DNA of 64,000 nt, from positions 31,985,383-32,049,382 of the forward strand of contig CM067076.1 in NCBI GenBank assembly GCA_033980235.1. Direction: 5' to 3'. A program made the position numbers and the translations under genes. This document shows, piece by piece, positions 10,400 to 21,100 of the stretch (within the stretch, counting starts at the first letter, position 1; every line of letters starts with the position of its first letter). Below the pieces are notes generated by a model. The model ran no database searches and was not told the DNA's origin. It saw nothing but the letters and a program-made list of their open reading frames with translations. Source of the DNA: Diadema setosum. Its lineage: Eukaryota > Echinodermata > Echinoidea > Diadematoida > Diadematidae.

Positions 10400-11743
10400 C
10401 TTTTGTGAAGTAGTTTGTCATGTATGTATACGGATTTTGGGTACTCTACGGTGTAGATGACACCAATTTTTTCGTATTTTGGACTTTTTGTATCAAACTT
10501 GCTTTAATCATATAAATAACCATCTCAATCGATTCCTCATGACACAGTTACCCTGAAGGAAATGTTATATTTATCCCTGTATGTTGTGAAATTCAAAAGT
10601 TACAGAATTTACTGATTTTCCTCTCAAATAAAAATTGGCCGCTAATGACTCCCCCCCCCCCCCCCGACACGATTCTTACTTGGAAACAAACAAACAAACA
10701 AAAAAAATCATCAAATAGACACAATTAGGGATACAAAAATTTAGGGTGCATGAAGATCCCCCATTCCTAGACTTTAGTGGTCAATCATATGAGGTATATA
10801 ATTGTCATGTATGTATATGGACTATTTGGGCAGAGCAAACAACACTGTTTTTTTATTCGTATGTTTGGATTTTTCATGTATCATAATTGTTTTAATCATG
10901 TAAATAACAATGTCAATCGATTCCTCATGCCAAATTTACCCTGGAGAAATTATTTATTTGTCCTTGTATGTTGGAAAGTTCAAAAGTTATAGAAATTAAT
11001 GATTTTCCTCGCAAATCCAAGATGGCTGCCAATGACCCCCATGTGACACGATTTTCACTTGGAGACAAAAAAAAAATCAAACAGACACCCTAAGGGATAC
11101 AAAAAGGAGGGTGCACGGGACCCCCACCCCTCATTCCTACCAGACTGTTAAGAAAAGAGGTTAGTTTACTCTTAGGAGATATGAGATTGTCATGTATATA
11201 TGTATACTTAGGAATATTTCTAGAGTATACGACACTGGTTTTCCTCACATGTTTGGACTTTTCTTGTATGTAACTTGCTTTAATCATGTAAATACAATGT
11301 AACTCTCTCAAACGATTCCTCATGCCATATTAACTCGGAATTACTGTTTTATTTGTCCCTGTATGTTGTGTTATTCAAAAGTAAACTATTTAGGTATTTT
11401 TCGGTGAAAATGACACCGAAATTTGCATAATTTTAGGCTTTTATTGTTTCAGACTTGCTTTAATTACGTAAATAACCATTGCAATCGATTCCTCGTGTCA
11501 CGTTTACCCTGAAGAAATGCTTTATTTATAATTTTATGCTGTGTAGTTCAAAAGTTATGGAAGATAATGATTTTCCCTGAAAATCCAAGATGGCTGCCAA
11601 GATGGCCGCCAATGACCCCCATGGGACACGATTTTTTCTTGGGAACAAAAAAAATCATTAACTAGACACCCTAAGGGTTACAAAAAAGTAAGTGAAAAAA
11701 ATGTGTTCGGGGGGTGCATGGGGACCCCCCATTCCTACCAGAC
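10400..11743. repeat. Outer repeat array of the right palindrome arm
   Basis: Mirror of the left array. The short ATCGATTCCTCATG-type blocks recur near 10537, 10918, 11315 and 11488. The long AAATCCAAGATGGC...ACCAGAC block is present three times (about 10610-10770, 10990-11150, 11570-11743) against two in the left arm. The first of the three is the most decayed. Confidence 0.7.
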
Positions 11744-11859
11744 TACTTGCGCAGTGCATACATGCTTCTTTTCAAGAGATGAATCGCGACTGTTTGGACG
11801 GTTGTGAGTTGTGCCTCTCTTGCATCATCGATTTCTCCAAGCATCGGATCCGATAATGT

Positions 11860-12170
11860 TAAAGGTATAATTTACCTTTTGCACATAAAACAAAAACACC
11901 GACATTAATGCTTTAAAATAGTTCTAAAATGTGAGTTAGGGATAGAAACAATCACTGTAACAATTGAATCGGTAAAATCGATTGTTAAAATTGTTAAACA
12001 TACAAAATGTGAACAATAGTTATAATAAGAATGTCTCCAGACTAAACTGTCTACAATTACGGTTTATTGAAAAAAATAATTACATATCTCGTTATATTTT
12101 AGGCTTTATCGCGAAAAGATTATGTGACAGGATGTTTTGTGGTACTACATAACATTATGCATTAAACGTA
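11860..12170 (-). mobile_element. MITE with TTAAAGGTATAATTTACC end, copy 1
   Basis: Reverse-complement match to 35552-35910 and 62815-63190. Shared blocks are GTTTCTATCCCTAACTCACA, ACTATTGTTCACATTTTGTA, AGACAGTTTAGTCT and ATAAAGCCTAAAATATA. About 310-360 bp, non-coding. Confidence 0.65.
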
Positions 12171-12188
12171 ATATTTTGACACTTTTTT

Positions 12189-12457
12189 TGGGGAATAATT
12201 GAAGGGTTTGTTTGCAAAAACCGATAAGTTCATTTTTGAAGATTTTGAAGTGCGATCTCTATCATAAAGTACAAAATAATACCTTTTAAATGATATATTT
12301 GTCGTTAAATATAAAGGTATATTTTTGAAGTTATGGTCAAAAGAAGCAAAAATTTTCTTATTATTCTCTTTACTTTTCTTGACCTTTAATCGCAAAAATC
12401 TCCATTCGGCAAATATGGACTTATCGGTTTTTGCAAACAAACTCTTCAATTGTTCCC
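12189..12457. mobile_element. Hairpin element with about 40-bp inverted ends
   Basis: GGGAATAATTGAAGGGTTTG, GTTTGCAAAAACCGATAAGT at the left faces ACTTATCGGTTTTTGCAAAC, AAACTCTTCAATTGTTCCC at the right. The AT-rich centre has a weaker inner inverted repeat. Reads on the minus strand across it are by-products of the hairpin. Confidence 0.6.
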
Positions 12458-12918
12458 GAAGGTAAACAGGACCTTGAACACTAAACTTGGCATTTCCCTA
12501 TAACAGGGTATTTCTAATTTATCATCATTGCATTTACTTCTTGTTTATTGTATTGTGATCTCCAAATTTTCTCGGTGATTGTTTGACTTTGCTATGGTGA
12601 TAGTATTTCAAGGCAGATTCGCCATCAGCATTAACACAGTCTTAAGGCATGCTTCACGCGGTCAAAGAGTAGTTAATTTTAAAAGCGTTTATCTCCAAAA
12701 TACATAATACTCTTCGGGGGCTTTATTTTGCACTTCACAACCTTAGAACTTTATCACATCACAACCTTAGAACCAATAATAACAATAATGTTATGTGAAA
12801 AATGTTTTATATTCCTTTTAATAGTCACGCTAAGAGGTAAAAAACAACAAAACAAACACATCAAACCAAATCTAAAATATTGGCTAATACAACATATCGA
12901 TATCTATAAAAAAAAAAA

Positions 12919-12949
12919 ACACACACACACACACACACAAACACACACA
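12919..12949. repeat. (CA)n microsatellite
   Basis: Simple AC dinucleotide run following an A-run. A second AC run lies at 13963-13990. Confidence 0.9.
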
Positions 12950-13379
12950 GTGATCCACACAGAGAAACTAAAAGTACTTCATAGGATGATAGTAATACAA
13001 TAAACATTATTCTACAGAAATTTCCACCGAATATGAATAACAAGAATCTTGTCTATTAATATCTGTCTCGAATTCTACGTTTTATACTGAGCGGACGAAG
13101 AATGAAGTCCGAATGTACGTGTTAAAGAGATAAGAAGCACTGTGTGATTAATATTATGTCAAAGAGGTTCTTTAGACGACGGCATTGGCGATTACCAGAT
13201 TTTTGATGTCATAATCAGAAATGCATAACACAACCCAAAATGCAAATGAAGCAAAATATTCGATGACAATACTGTAAAGCAATATGAAATACTTACATTG
13301 AAGTTAGGTACAGCAATGGTTAATAAAGGCTTCATCGACCATTTCCATATGAATAAAAAACCAAGCTTTAGTGCAAAAA

Positions 13380-13765
13380 AAAAAAAATTGTGAGTCAGGG
13401 ATAGAAACAACCTATGTACAAAGCAGTATAATCAATGATATGATATGATGAAAATCGGGTTAGAAATGGCTGAGATATCTGAAAACTCGCATAATCAAAT
13501 TCCCCTTGTTAACCGAACTGTATTATCCCTTTATTCAAGTATTGTTAAATAGACGAAATGTGAACAAAACCTAACAAAACTGTTTCTAGAATAAACCGTC
13601 TATAGTTAGAGTTCATTGAGGAAAATATCTAGCTATATGTTGGGCATTGCTGAAAAATGTTTGTATGGTAAGTTGTTTTGTAAAACAACTTACCTACACA
13701 TGATGCATCAAATGTGATAACTCGAACATTTTTTTTTTTAAATCACTGCTCCCAAAACAATTACT
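13380..13765 (-). mobile_element. MITE with TTAAAGGTATAATTTACC end, copy 2, rearranged
   Basis: Shares GTGAGTCAGGGATAGAAACA, GAAATGTGAACAAAA, CTAGAATAAACCGTCTA and the TGATGCATCAAATGTGATAA end with the family. Around 13420-13560 it is interrupted by a fragment of the hairpin-MITE family seen at 31497-31880 (AAAATCGGGTTAGAAATGGC). Confidence 0.55.
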
Positions 13766-14562
13766 CTAATAACTATAGACACTACGTGACTACCTTGAGT
13801 GCGTGGTGAAAAAGATAACAAAAACAATCGTCACTTGCAAAACGCAATAAACATTTGGGCCTACTTGACTAGAAATTACTAACCTATGTCACCAAGGTGC
13901 TAACTTGAAAAATTCGAGTAACATAATAATGATGCACACAGTTTAAAACACACAGTGAGAGAGACACACACACACACACACACACACACATTCAGTGCGA
14001 CCTCTCCTTTCGGGCCTCCCTTTATCTGGATCTCTCTATTATCCGGATGCGATTTGTTTTTGTTTTTTTCAATTTAATGATTACTGGAAAAAGGGGATTT
14101 CAAACTCAAACAGAATTCCTACACAAACTAACATGAATTACGTATCATTTTCCACGTAATTGATAACATAATTTTTTTTTTTCATATCTAATTTCCATCT
14201 AAATAACATGCATTCAGAAATGCATTCCACCAAAATCACCGCATGAGCATGAACATAAAAATTTTCATTTAATCAGGGTACGGTACACGCGATCGTCCTT
14301 CGGCAGCTGCGTGTATTCACCATTGAGTTTCCCATATCCGGCTAAATTCCTTATCCGGATTAGGGCCAGGACATATACATACCCGGATAGGAGAAGTCGG
14401 ACTGTATGTACAAGGGAACGAACGCTATCAACACACCGTGGTTTTTGTAAGGTGAAATTAAGGTACATGTTCGTGACTCTACCACGGGCTATGTGGGTCA
14501 AAATTGTACGGAACGCTTGAACGCGCGTTTATTTCTGTGCAAATTGGGGCGGAGGTTTGGCG

Positions 14563-14593
14563 TTTGTTGTTGTTGTTGTTGTTGTTGTTGTTT
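14563..14593. repeat. (GTT)n microsatellite
   Basis: About ten GTT units; a CAA/CAG-rich mirror follows at 14659-14677. Confidence 0.9.
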
Positions 14594-14855
14594 TATTGAG
14601 GGATCTCCTTTTTTCCCTTTCACACAGGAACTGTTCATGATGCTTCTCGGAGGCATTCAACAACAACAGCAACAACAAAATATTAATGAAATCACATTCA
14701 AAACAAAGTAATGAACCTCCAATGAGTCTGCAAAGAACAAAACCATTCCATCTTTGAACGTGTCATAGGTGTACAGAAATGTCTTTCCGATACCGCTATT
14801 TTCCCTCAAATTACATCACAACAACAAAATTCACGTATTCATAAGACTGACGATT

Positions 14856-14861
14856 TTTATT
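14856..14861 (-). terminator. Candidate poly(A) signal of the TRPA gene
   Basis: AATAAA on the minus strand about 245 bp past the stop codon at 15105. I saw no other good hexamer between the stop and this one, but 3' end usage cannot be told from sequence alone. Confidence 0.35.
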
Positions 14862-15104
14862 GATGCACGCAAATCGGTTCACTACGTATAATTGACTACA
14901 TAGTGCATCAGAATAGAAAAAAAAAAAAGAATCCTTACTTACATTCCTCGCAAATTTAATGTCAAAGTAATCCTTGTTATAGTTTCACGTTGCCAATTAC
15001 ACGGAGATATTGGATGTTTGGACTGTCAGAATGCTGGTGAAGTGACATAACGAAGTATCATTCCTATTATATCCAGCTGCTCTCGATAATACAGAGTATG
15101 TGAC

Positions 15105-15371
15105 TTATCTCCCCAACATTCCCATGCGCTGGAGATTCTCGACAAACATATTCAGCTGTTTGGCCTGCAGCGTCAGTCGCTTGACGTCTTTCTGGAGATC
15201 ATTTAGCAGCTTGGCATCCTGCTTCTTCTTTTCCGTCTTCGCGCCGCTGCTCGACGGGGATCCTTGCGTCGAGTTGGCGATAAAGACGTCGATCTTGGAG
15301 TCCATGAAGAAGACACGATTGATGATGTCATCCAATTTCATGTCAGTCGACGATTTAACTTCAACGTAGCC
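15105..15371 (-). CDS. TRPA1-like: TRPA exon 24: C-terminal coiled coil and stop
   Basis: Residues 1188-1275, stop TAA at 15107-15105. The acceptor is GTGGAGCAG|GGC; GTGGAG|CAG would add one Gln in frame. A Ser/Lys linker is followed by heptads such as LLNDLQKDVKRLTLQAKQL, in the position of the tetramer coiled coil of TRPA1. Confidence 0.87.
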   Translation of the reverse strand, partial: GYVEVKSSTDMKLDDIINRVFFMDSKIDVFIANSTQGSPSSSGAKTEKKKQDAKLLNDLQKDVKRLTLQAKQLNMFVENLQRMGMLGR

Positions 15372-18141
15372 CTGCTCCACGGAATCAAAGGTGCATGTAT
15401 CTTATTACGATCACATGTATTTCATAGCTGTTTAGACACAGTTGTATGTCAGTGATAACAAAAATGATGCTGAGTTGTTACGTCACTAGAGGCAAATATT
15501 CCTCCAATTCCATTTTGTGCAATAAAAGGCATTGGATGTCTTTTTTTTCCCAAAGAAATTTCATTCATATTAACATTCAGGTACAAAATAAATGTTTCAG
15601 TCATTCCAAACCCGATTTTCATCAAATAGTCTTTAAATTCCTCTTAAAATAGTATGCTCTGTACTGTATCATAAGTGTTTTCTTGGTATCTCGCAAAAAG
15701 TTAAAAGTCCAATTCTCATCTCCACCAATACTGTACCATCCCCTTAAATCTTACAAGTTGACTTTCTTCATTTTTGAATGTTTGACTAAGCTGGTTGTGT
15801 GTTGCCTGTTAGGCGCTAAACCTGCTAAAAGTATCATGTGAGGCATTGTTTTCTTCTGCATTGCTTGCCTCGAATTTTTCTTGCCATTGTTTCAACGTTT
15901 GTTTGTTTGTTTTTTCCATTTCATCTCAAGGCAAACGTATCTTATTTATTTCATTTGTCTCTTCCCTATTGTAAAGTCAAGAAGGCATAAGCGTTGTCAT
16001 TGGTTTTTTCATCAGTACACAATGTACAAACTACCTTTCCAAAACCCACACCCTGCCATCAAATTTCCTCTATATATCTTCGCATTATATTGTCCAACAA
16101 TCACAACCATATAAAGACTGACTACTTGTATGCTTATGTGCCCCCAAAACAAAAAAAAAAACTTAGATACTAAGGTAAACAAAATCGCAACGTTGTTGGG
16201 AGAAATATGTTGGAAAAATGTCTTTCCGAAGTGTTAGGGTACATAATAGCTTTGTCAGGCTAACTGCGAAAATCATCTATTTTGTTTTTCATCCTTAATG
16301 CAAACTGCCGCATTAAGGGTAGATTACATGAGGGAAGAAAATAACACATATACACCTTTTTTTTTTATTCTTTTCGCAAATCTACGCAATATTCATCGAG
16401 AACATAATTTATTGATTTGGGGGCAAGTTCCAAACTTAGGATTTCCTCTTCATCTAATGAATCCGCTTGGTGAAGATAACAAACAAACGCAATAATTAAA
16501 GTGCCCTTAGAAAGACACGTAGTCGTTGTGGTAATATTGAGGTAGGGGAAACATCATGGTTACCTTCTTTTCGACAAAGTCCAAGAGTTCCGTGATATAG
16601 TCGTAGCTCTTTTTGAAGCCGATGAGTTTGTAGAGTCCGCGAGTCCAACACTTGGCATCCTTGGCCAGTGGGATGACCTCCCAACTCACCACGGCCATAC
16701 GCCAGAACCACGGGGGAAATCGCTGCTGGAAGTCGAGCAGATCGTTAGCCTGCCGGGAGAGGAGGGCAGTATATATACATGAATAAAAGTTGTTATGGAG
16801 GACATTTATTGTAACCACGCACATCGCACATCACTAACATAGTACATAATTTCCTTGGCTGTTAACCTATTTGATACTGAATTCTGAAATCTCCATAGAC
16901 TTAATACACATGCCACCAAGTTCCTGTATGGAACGGGTTAATTGAGGATAGACAGTAATGATTGGTACTGCTTGCAGTGATATTATTGTCAGTGTTGGAG
17001 CTCCGTTTAAATTAGTGTAGTTTGGGAGAAAATCAAAAAAGATCATCATTTGATTTTCATACGGTTGCAAGACAGCAGGCTATGACATTTGTGTCACCGA
17101 TTCTAATGAATTTTGCTTTGAGAATCACACTATTATCAGATTGCAATGAATTATAATGAATTGCAGATAATCCGAAGTATTTTTAATGATTTAAAATGAT
17201 TTTACGTTTTGTCGTTTTTCCAATTTGCTTTCCTGGCCATCAGTAAAAATGCGAAGGTGGGGCACTATGCATCAGCAAGAAACGTCCGTGTCTGCAAAAG
17301 ATATAATTCTTATAGGGGAAGTACCAAAGTAGCTTTCAGGACCATAAGGTGGTTTATCAAAATAATGGGAATATTCAATCGTAAAATTTTTTCACAAAGA
17401 AATTTTATTCACTTAAACATTCAGGTACAAAATGCTATTCTAGGATTTTGTTTGTTTCATTTCCATTTCTCTGATACAATAGCTGGATAGCCCATATTCA
17501 GCTGGATTAGCTGGTCTTCTATGGGGTCCAGTTGGATGTAAGGCGGGACAACTTTACCGAGTAAAACATCCTGCTCTGTGCGATGAATACATGAAGCGGG
17601 ATCGTTTGCATGCATGAGTTGTGACTCTCTCACACACGGGAGCTCCATTTTATGTCTAATACGAAGGACAGAGTGCTTTGCCTCTTACGAGACGGGACGA
17701 GATGATTTAGTATTGCTCATTATACCCGGGAATCGAACCGAGGTCCTTAGAATCGCGACGTAGGTCTACGCGCTACCGATTGAGCAAATTAGCAGCCCTG
17801 AAGAACGGCAAGCCATTTTCCTATGTTCGCTAACCCGAGTCTCCTTGGCTGCACTAGATTCAAAGTGCTGAGCTAGCACTGAAGTTACATTGAATGTAAT
17901 GACATCGCGACCTTCAGCTGGCTCACGGGTAGGACTGATATCTTATGGGAAACTGACAAGATCTCGACGGGTAGGATATAATATAAGTAGACAGCCAAAC
18001 TGGTAAAAGTATGAACTGATAAGGTAGAGATTCTACTATGATCATACCTTCAGAATGAACCTGTACGTCTCGGCTTTTGTCTGGATTTCTCCTACATCAC
18101 CAACGGCCAGACCGGTCTACAAGTACATCATTAGTACAAGA

Positions 18142-18185
<44 letters not shown>

Positions 18186-21100
18186 AGAGATAAAGAGAGA
18201 AAGAGAGAGAGGGGGGAGGAGAAACGGAAAATTCCTCGATTAATGTAATAGGTATATTCAAATGAGAAGAAAGCCTTTTTTTTTCAGAAAGAAATTTCAT
18301 TAAAAAAATGCATGTAGAGGTTATTCTGTATGATACAAAATAGTACTAATGAAAAGGAATTCAGATTTTGCTGACATGTTGTATTCATCTAACTTTTTTA
18401 GCTTGCTTTCATGATTGACAAGTTTAACTTCATTTAATGAGTACTTTTTTTTTGGAGGAGGAGGGATTTTAAAATAATGAAATAGTTTGCATACCAAAAT
18501 GAAATGTTTTTGCAGAAATAAATGCAAATATGTAACGTAATATATGAGTGGAAAACTGTGTAAACACAGAGTAGACAAAGAACCAGTTCAAATCATCAAA
18601 GACATTGAATAAGTGGATCACTATAGGGTTATCACGTTCATGACTGGGGGAAAACTATAGGTTTGATATACTAGTACTTGTATTTCGTTCTTCAAATGGT
18701 CGATATACAGGGTGACCCAGAAAGAACGGAACACCTATGATCTTTAATTTCAGCAATATTGTTGCAATATAATATGTCATTATTTTGCATACTATTGAAA
18801 AGCCATTCCTTTTTCCAATAGAATGACACAAAGTTCTTTAATTTTGGTTAATGCGTTATGATTTCAGGACCATTTTGTCCATCCTTTCAATTTTCAAAAT
18901 GTGACATTTTGCACTCCCAGAGATACCCAAATTAGCGAGAACTCGGCTTGCCATAGAACCACTAGCGTTCAGAATGTGTGGAATGTGGGGCGGACGGTGT
19001 GATTGTCACTAGGCGTTTTCACATCAGCCCGATGTTTCGAAATAGCGCGCTATTTTCTCACTTGGGAAATTAACCCGATCACGAAATAGCGCGCTATTTG
19101 ATAATGTAAATACAAATTAGCGCGCTAATTGATCGAGAAAATTTCTCGAGTCCAACTCGGGAAATTTCCGAAATAGCAGGATAATCAATGCGAACTAGCG
19201 CGCTATTTGATAATGTTCGGGCTGATGTGAATAGGAAATGAAATAGCGCGCTAATTTGCGATCGCGAAAAATATCTCGAGCTTGGATTTTTATCAGGCTG
19301 ATGTGAAAACGCCTATTGTGAATGAGACGACCTGTTGGGCTCATAGGCGTTTTCACATCAGCTAATTACTAATTGATTGAGAAAATTTCTCGAGTCCAAT
19401 TCGGGACATTTCTGAAATAGCAGGATAATTAATGCAAACTAGCGGGCTATTTGATAATGTTCGAGCTGATGTGAATAGGAAATGAAATAGCGCGCTTATT
19501 TGCGATAGCGAAAAATACCTCGAGCTTGGATTTTTATCGGGCTGATGTGAAAACGCCTAATGAGCCCAACACACCGTCCGCCCCAACACACCGTCCGCCC
19601 CACATTCCACACATTCTGAACGCTACTGGTTCTATGGCAAGCCGAGATCTCGCTAATTTCGGTATCTCTGAGAGTGCAAAATGATCACATTTTAAAAATT
19701 GCAAGGGTTGACAAAAATGGTCCTAAAATCATAGCGCATTAACCAGAATTAAAGAACTTGGTGTCATTCTATTGGAAAAAGAATGACCTTTCTAATAGTA
19801 TGCAAAATAATAACATATTTGCAACAATATTGCTGAAATTAAAGATCTTGGGTGTTCCATTCTTTTGGGGCCATCCTATATAATAAATGCGGCTCGTTTG
19901 TAACGCCTACATAAAATATCTTTCTTGTTCTCATTGTACATTGTAGGAGTATAAAAGCAGTCAAAATTTATGGGTAAGAAAACAAAGAGAATAAGTAGAT
20001 TAGAAATCAATACAGTTTGCATAGTTCTCCGAGAAGTGAAGAGTGAAATGTTTTAGGCGACTCACCAGGAGGTTGCTGATCAAGATCGGCATGACAACGA
20101 TGAAGATAGTGAACAGTATGTACGTAGTAGCAGGGTAGAAGAGTATGGAAACGAAATCCTCGGCCACATCGGTCTCATGAGTGTAGTCCAACGAGTGAAA
20201 GACGGACCCGAAGTCAATTTCCCCCGTAGTCATGGCAAAGACTTTGAAAACGGCGCCTACGAAGTCATTGAAGGGGGGCTGGAAAAAATAAAGAGAACAT
20301 CACAAGGTGGTTACTAATAGCACCGCAAAGAATATGTGGAGGTATGTTCTATAAAAGAATAGAAACAAAGTGAACAATATTGGTCCCGAACTAGGAAAGC
20401 TATTGAATTATTTTACTCTATGTCACAAAGGCAGATAATGACATTGAAAATTCCTGTGCATCTCACTGGTATACTGTGTGTCACGATGATATTTTCACCA
20501 TACTTAAGATAGATTCTGGGTATTTGCTAATATCACGCATTCGTCCAAACATATGAAACTTGAATCCTCCACACTTTTCATATTTTATGTCCGATTTTGA
20601 GAAAAAAAAAAAACACACAAAATATTTCGAGATTTCTCCTTGGCCAAAAACAAAGTTCCTAGATATAGGGTGTTAACTTCAACTCTAATAAGGCTGATTA
20701 TTCCTAAGTGTGCCGTGAGTGCCGATTGGCGCAGAAAATCCCGAAGCAGTATACACATTTTCGGAAGTCTTGGGTGCAGAGAGGGTCAAATTACGTAATT
20801 CATTGTCGGTCACGTGTTTTGGAAGGCCAACCCCCCCCCCCCCCCCCCCGAGGGTCAGGTCTAGGGGTATCAGACGTCCTGATATCCGTACCTGATTCAT
20901 CAGGAGCAAGTAGAATACAGAGGTAAAGGCCAGGAGGAACATCGGAAGTACCAAGAAGAACTTGATCGACGTCTTGAAGACAGCTGCACACGATGATAAA
21001 ACAAATTGAACTCATTTTGACAGAGAACATCATCCAATGGTATCAGTGGTAGATATCAGTGCTCAAATACAGGAAATTATGTTACAGATTCAAACTCAAA

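Larger units (their letters stand above)
5451..11743. mobile_element. Giant palindromic element (about 6.3 kb) with arms of about 3 kb and TA flanks
   Basis: The left arm (5451 to about 8770) is the reverse complement of the right arm (about 8780 to 11743). The termini are GTCTGGTAGGAATGGGGGG and its mirror ending CCTACCAGAC, each flanked by TA (5449-5450, 11744-11745). The centre is near 8774, where AACAAAAAGAATGTAACAGG faces its mirror after a short spacer. The left arm is longer by a nested MITE (7287-7522). Each arm holds, from the outside in, a non-coding repeat array, unique AT-rich DNA and a decayed protein gene reading outward from the centre. By eye the outer 170 bp are about 95 percent identical between arms, the middle about 70 percent. 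Confidence 0.85.
18704..19883. mobile_element. Inverted-repeat element with nested palindromic MITEs
   Basis: The arms are about 290 bp each: ATATACAGGGTGACCCAGAA, then GGAACACC... at the left, and the mirror ending GGGGCCATCCTATATA at the right. Both carry AGCGTTCAGAATGTGTGGAA and its mirror. The centre contains two copies of a MITE with TAGGCGTTTTCACATCAGC ends, at 19010-19315 and 19344-19559. No coding frame. Confidence 0.7.

Noticed and set aside
17457..17648. Minus-strand ORF with ESQLMHANDPASC and QLDPIEDQLIQLNMGYP as a possible TRPA exon
   Set aside because: Exon 22 (18116-18048) and exon 23 (16749-16564) already join in phase 0 and give the expected TRPA C-terminal sequence. The ORF has no good acceptor and overlaps a LINE 3' end fragment.
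17700..17785. Functional tRNA gene
   Set aside because: Box B and the T arm are good, but box A lies within the outer stem and no anticodon stem forms.
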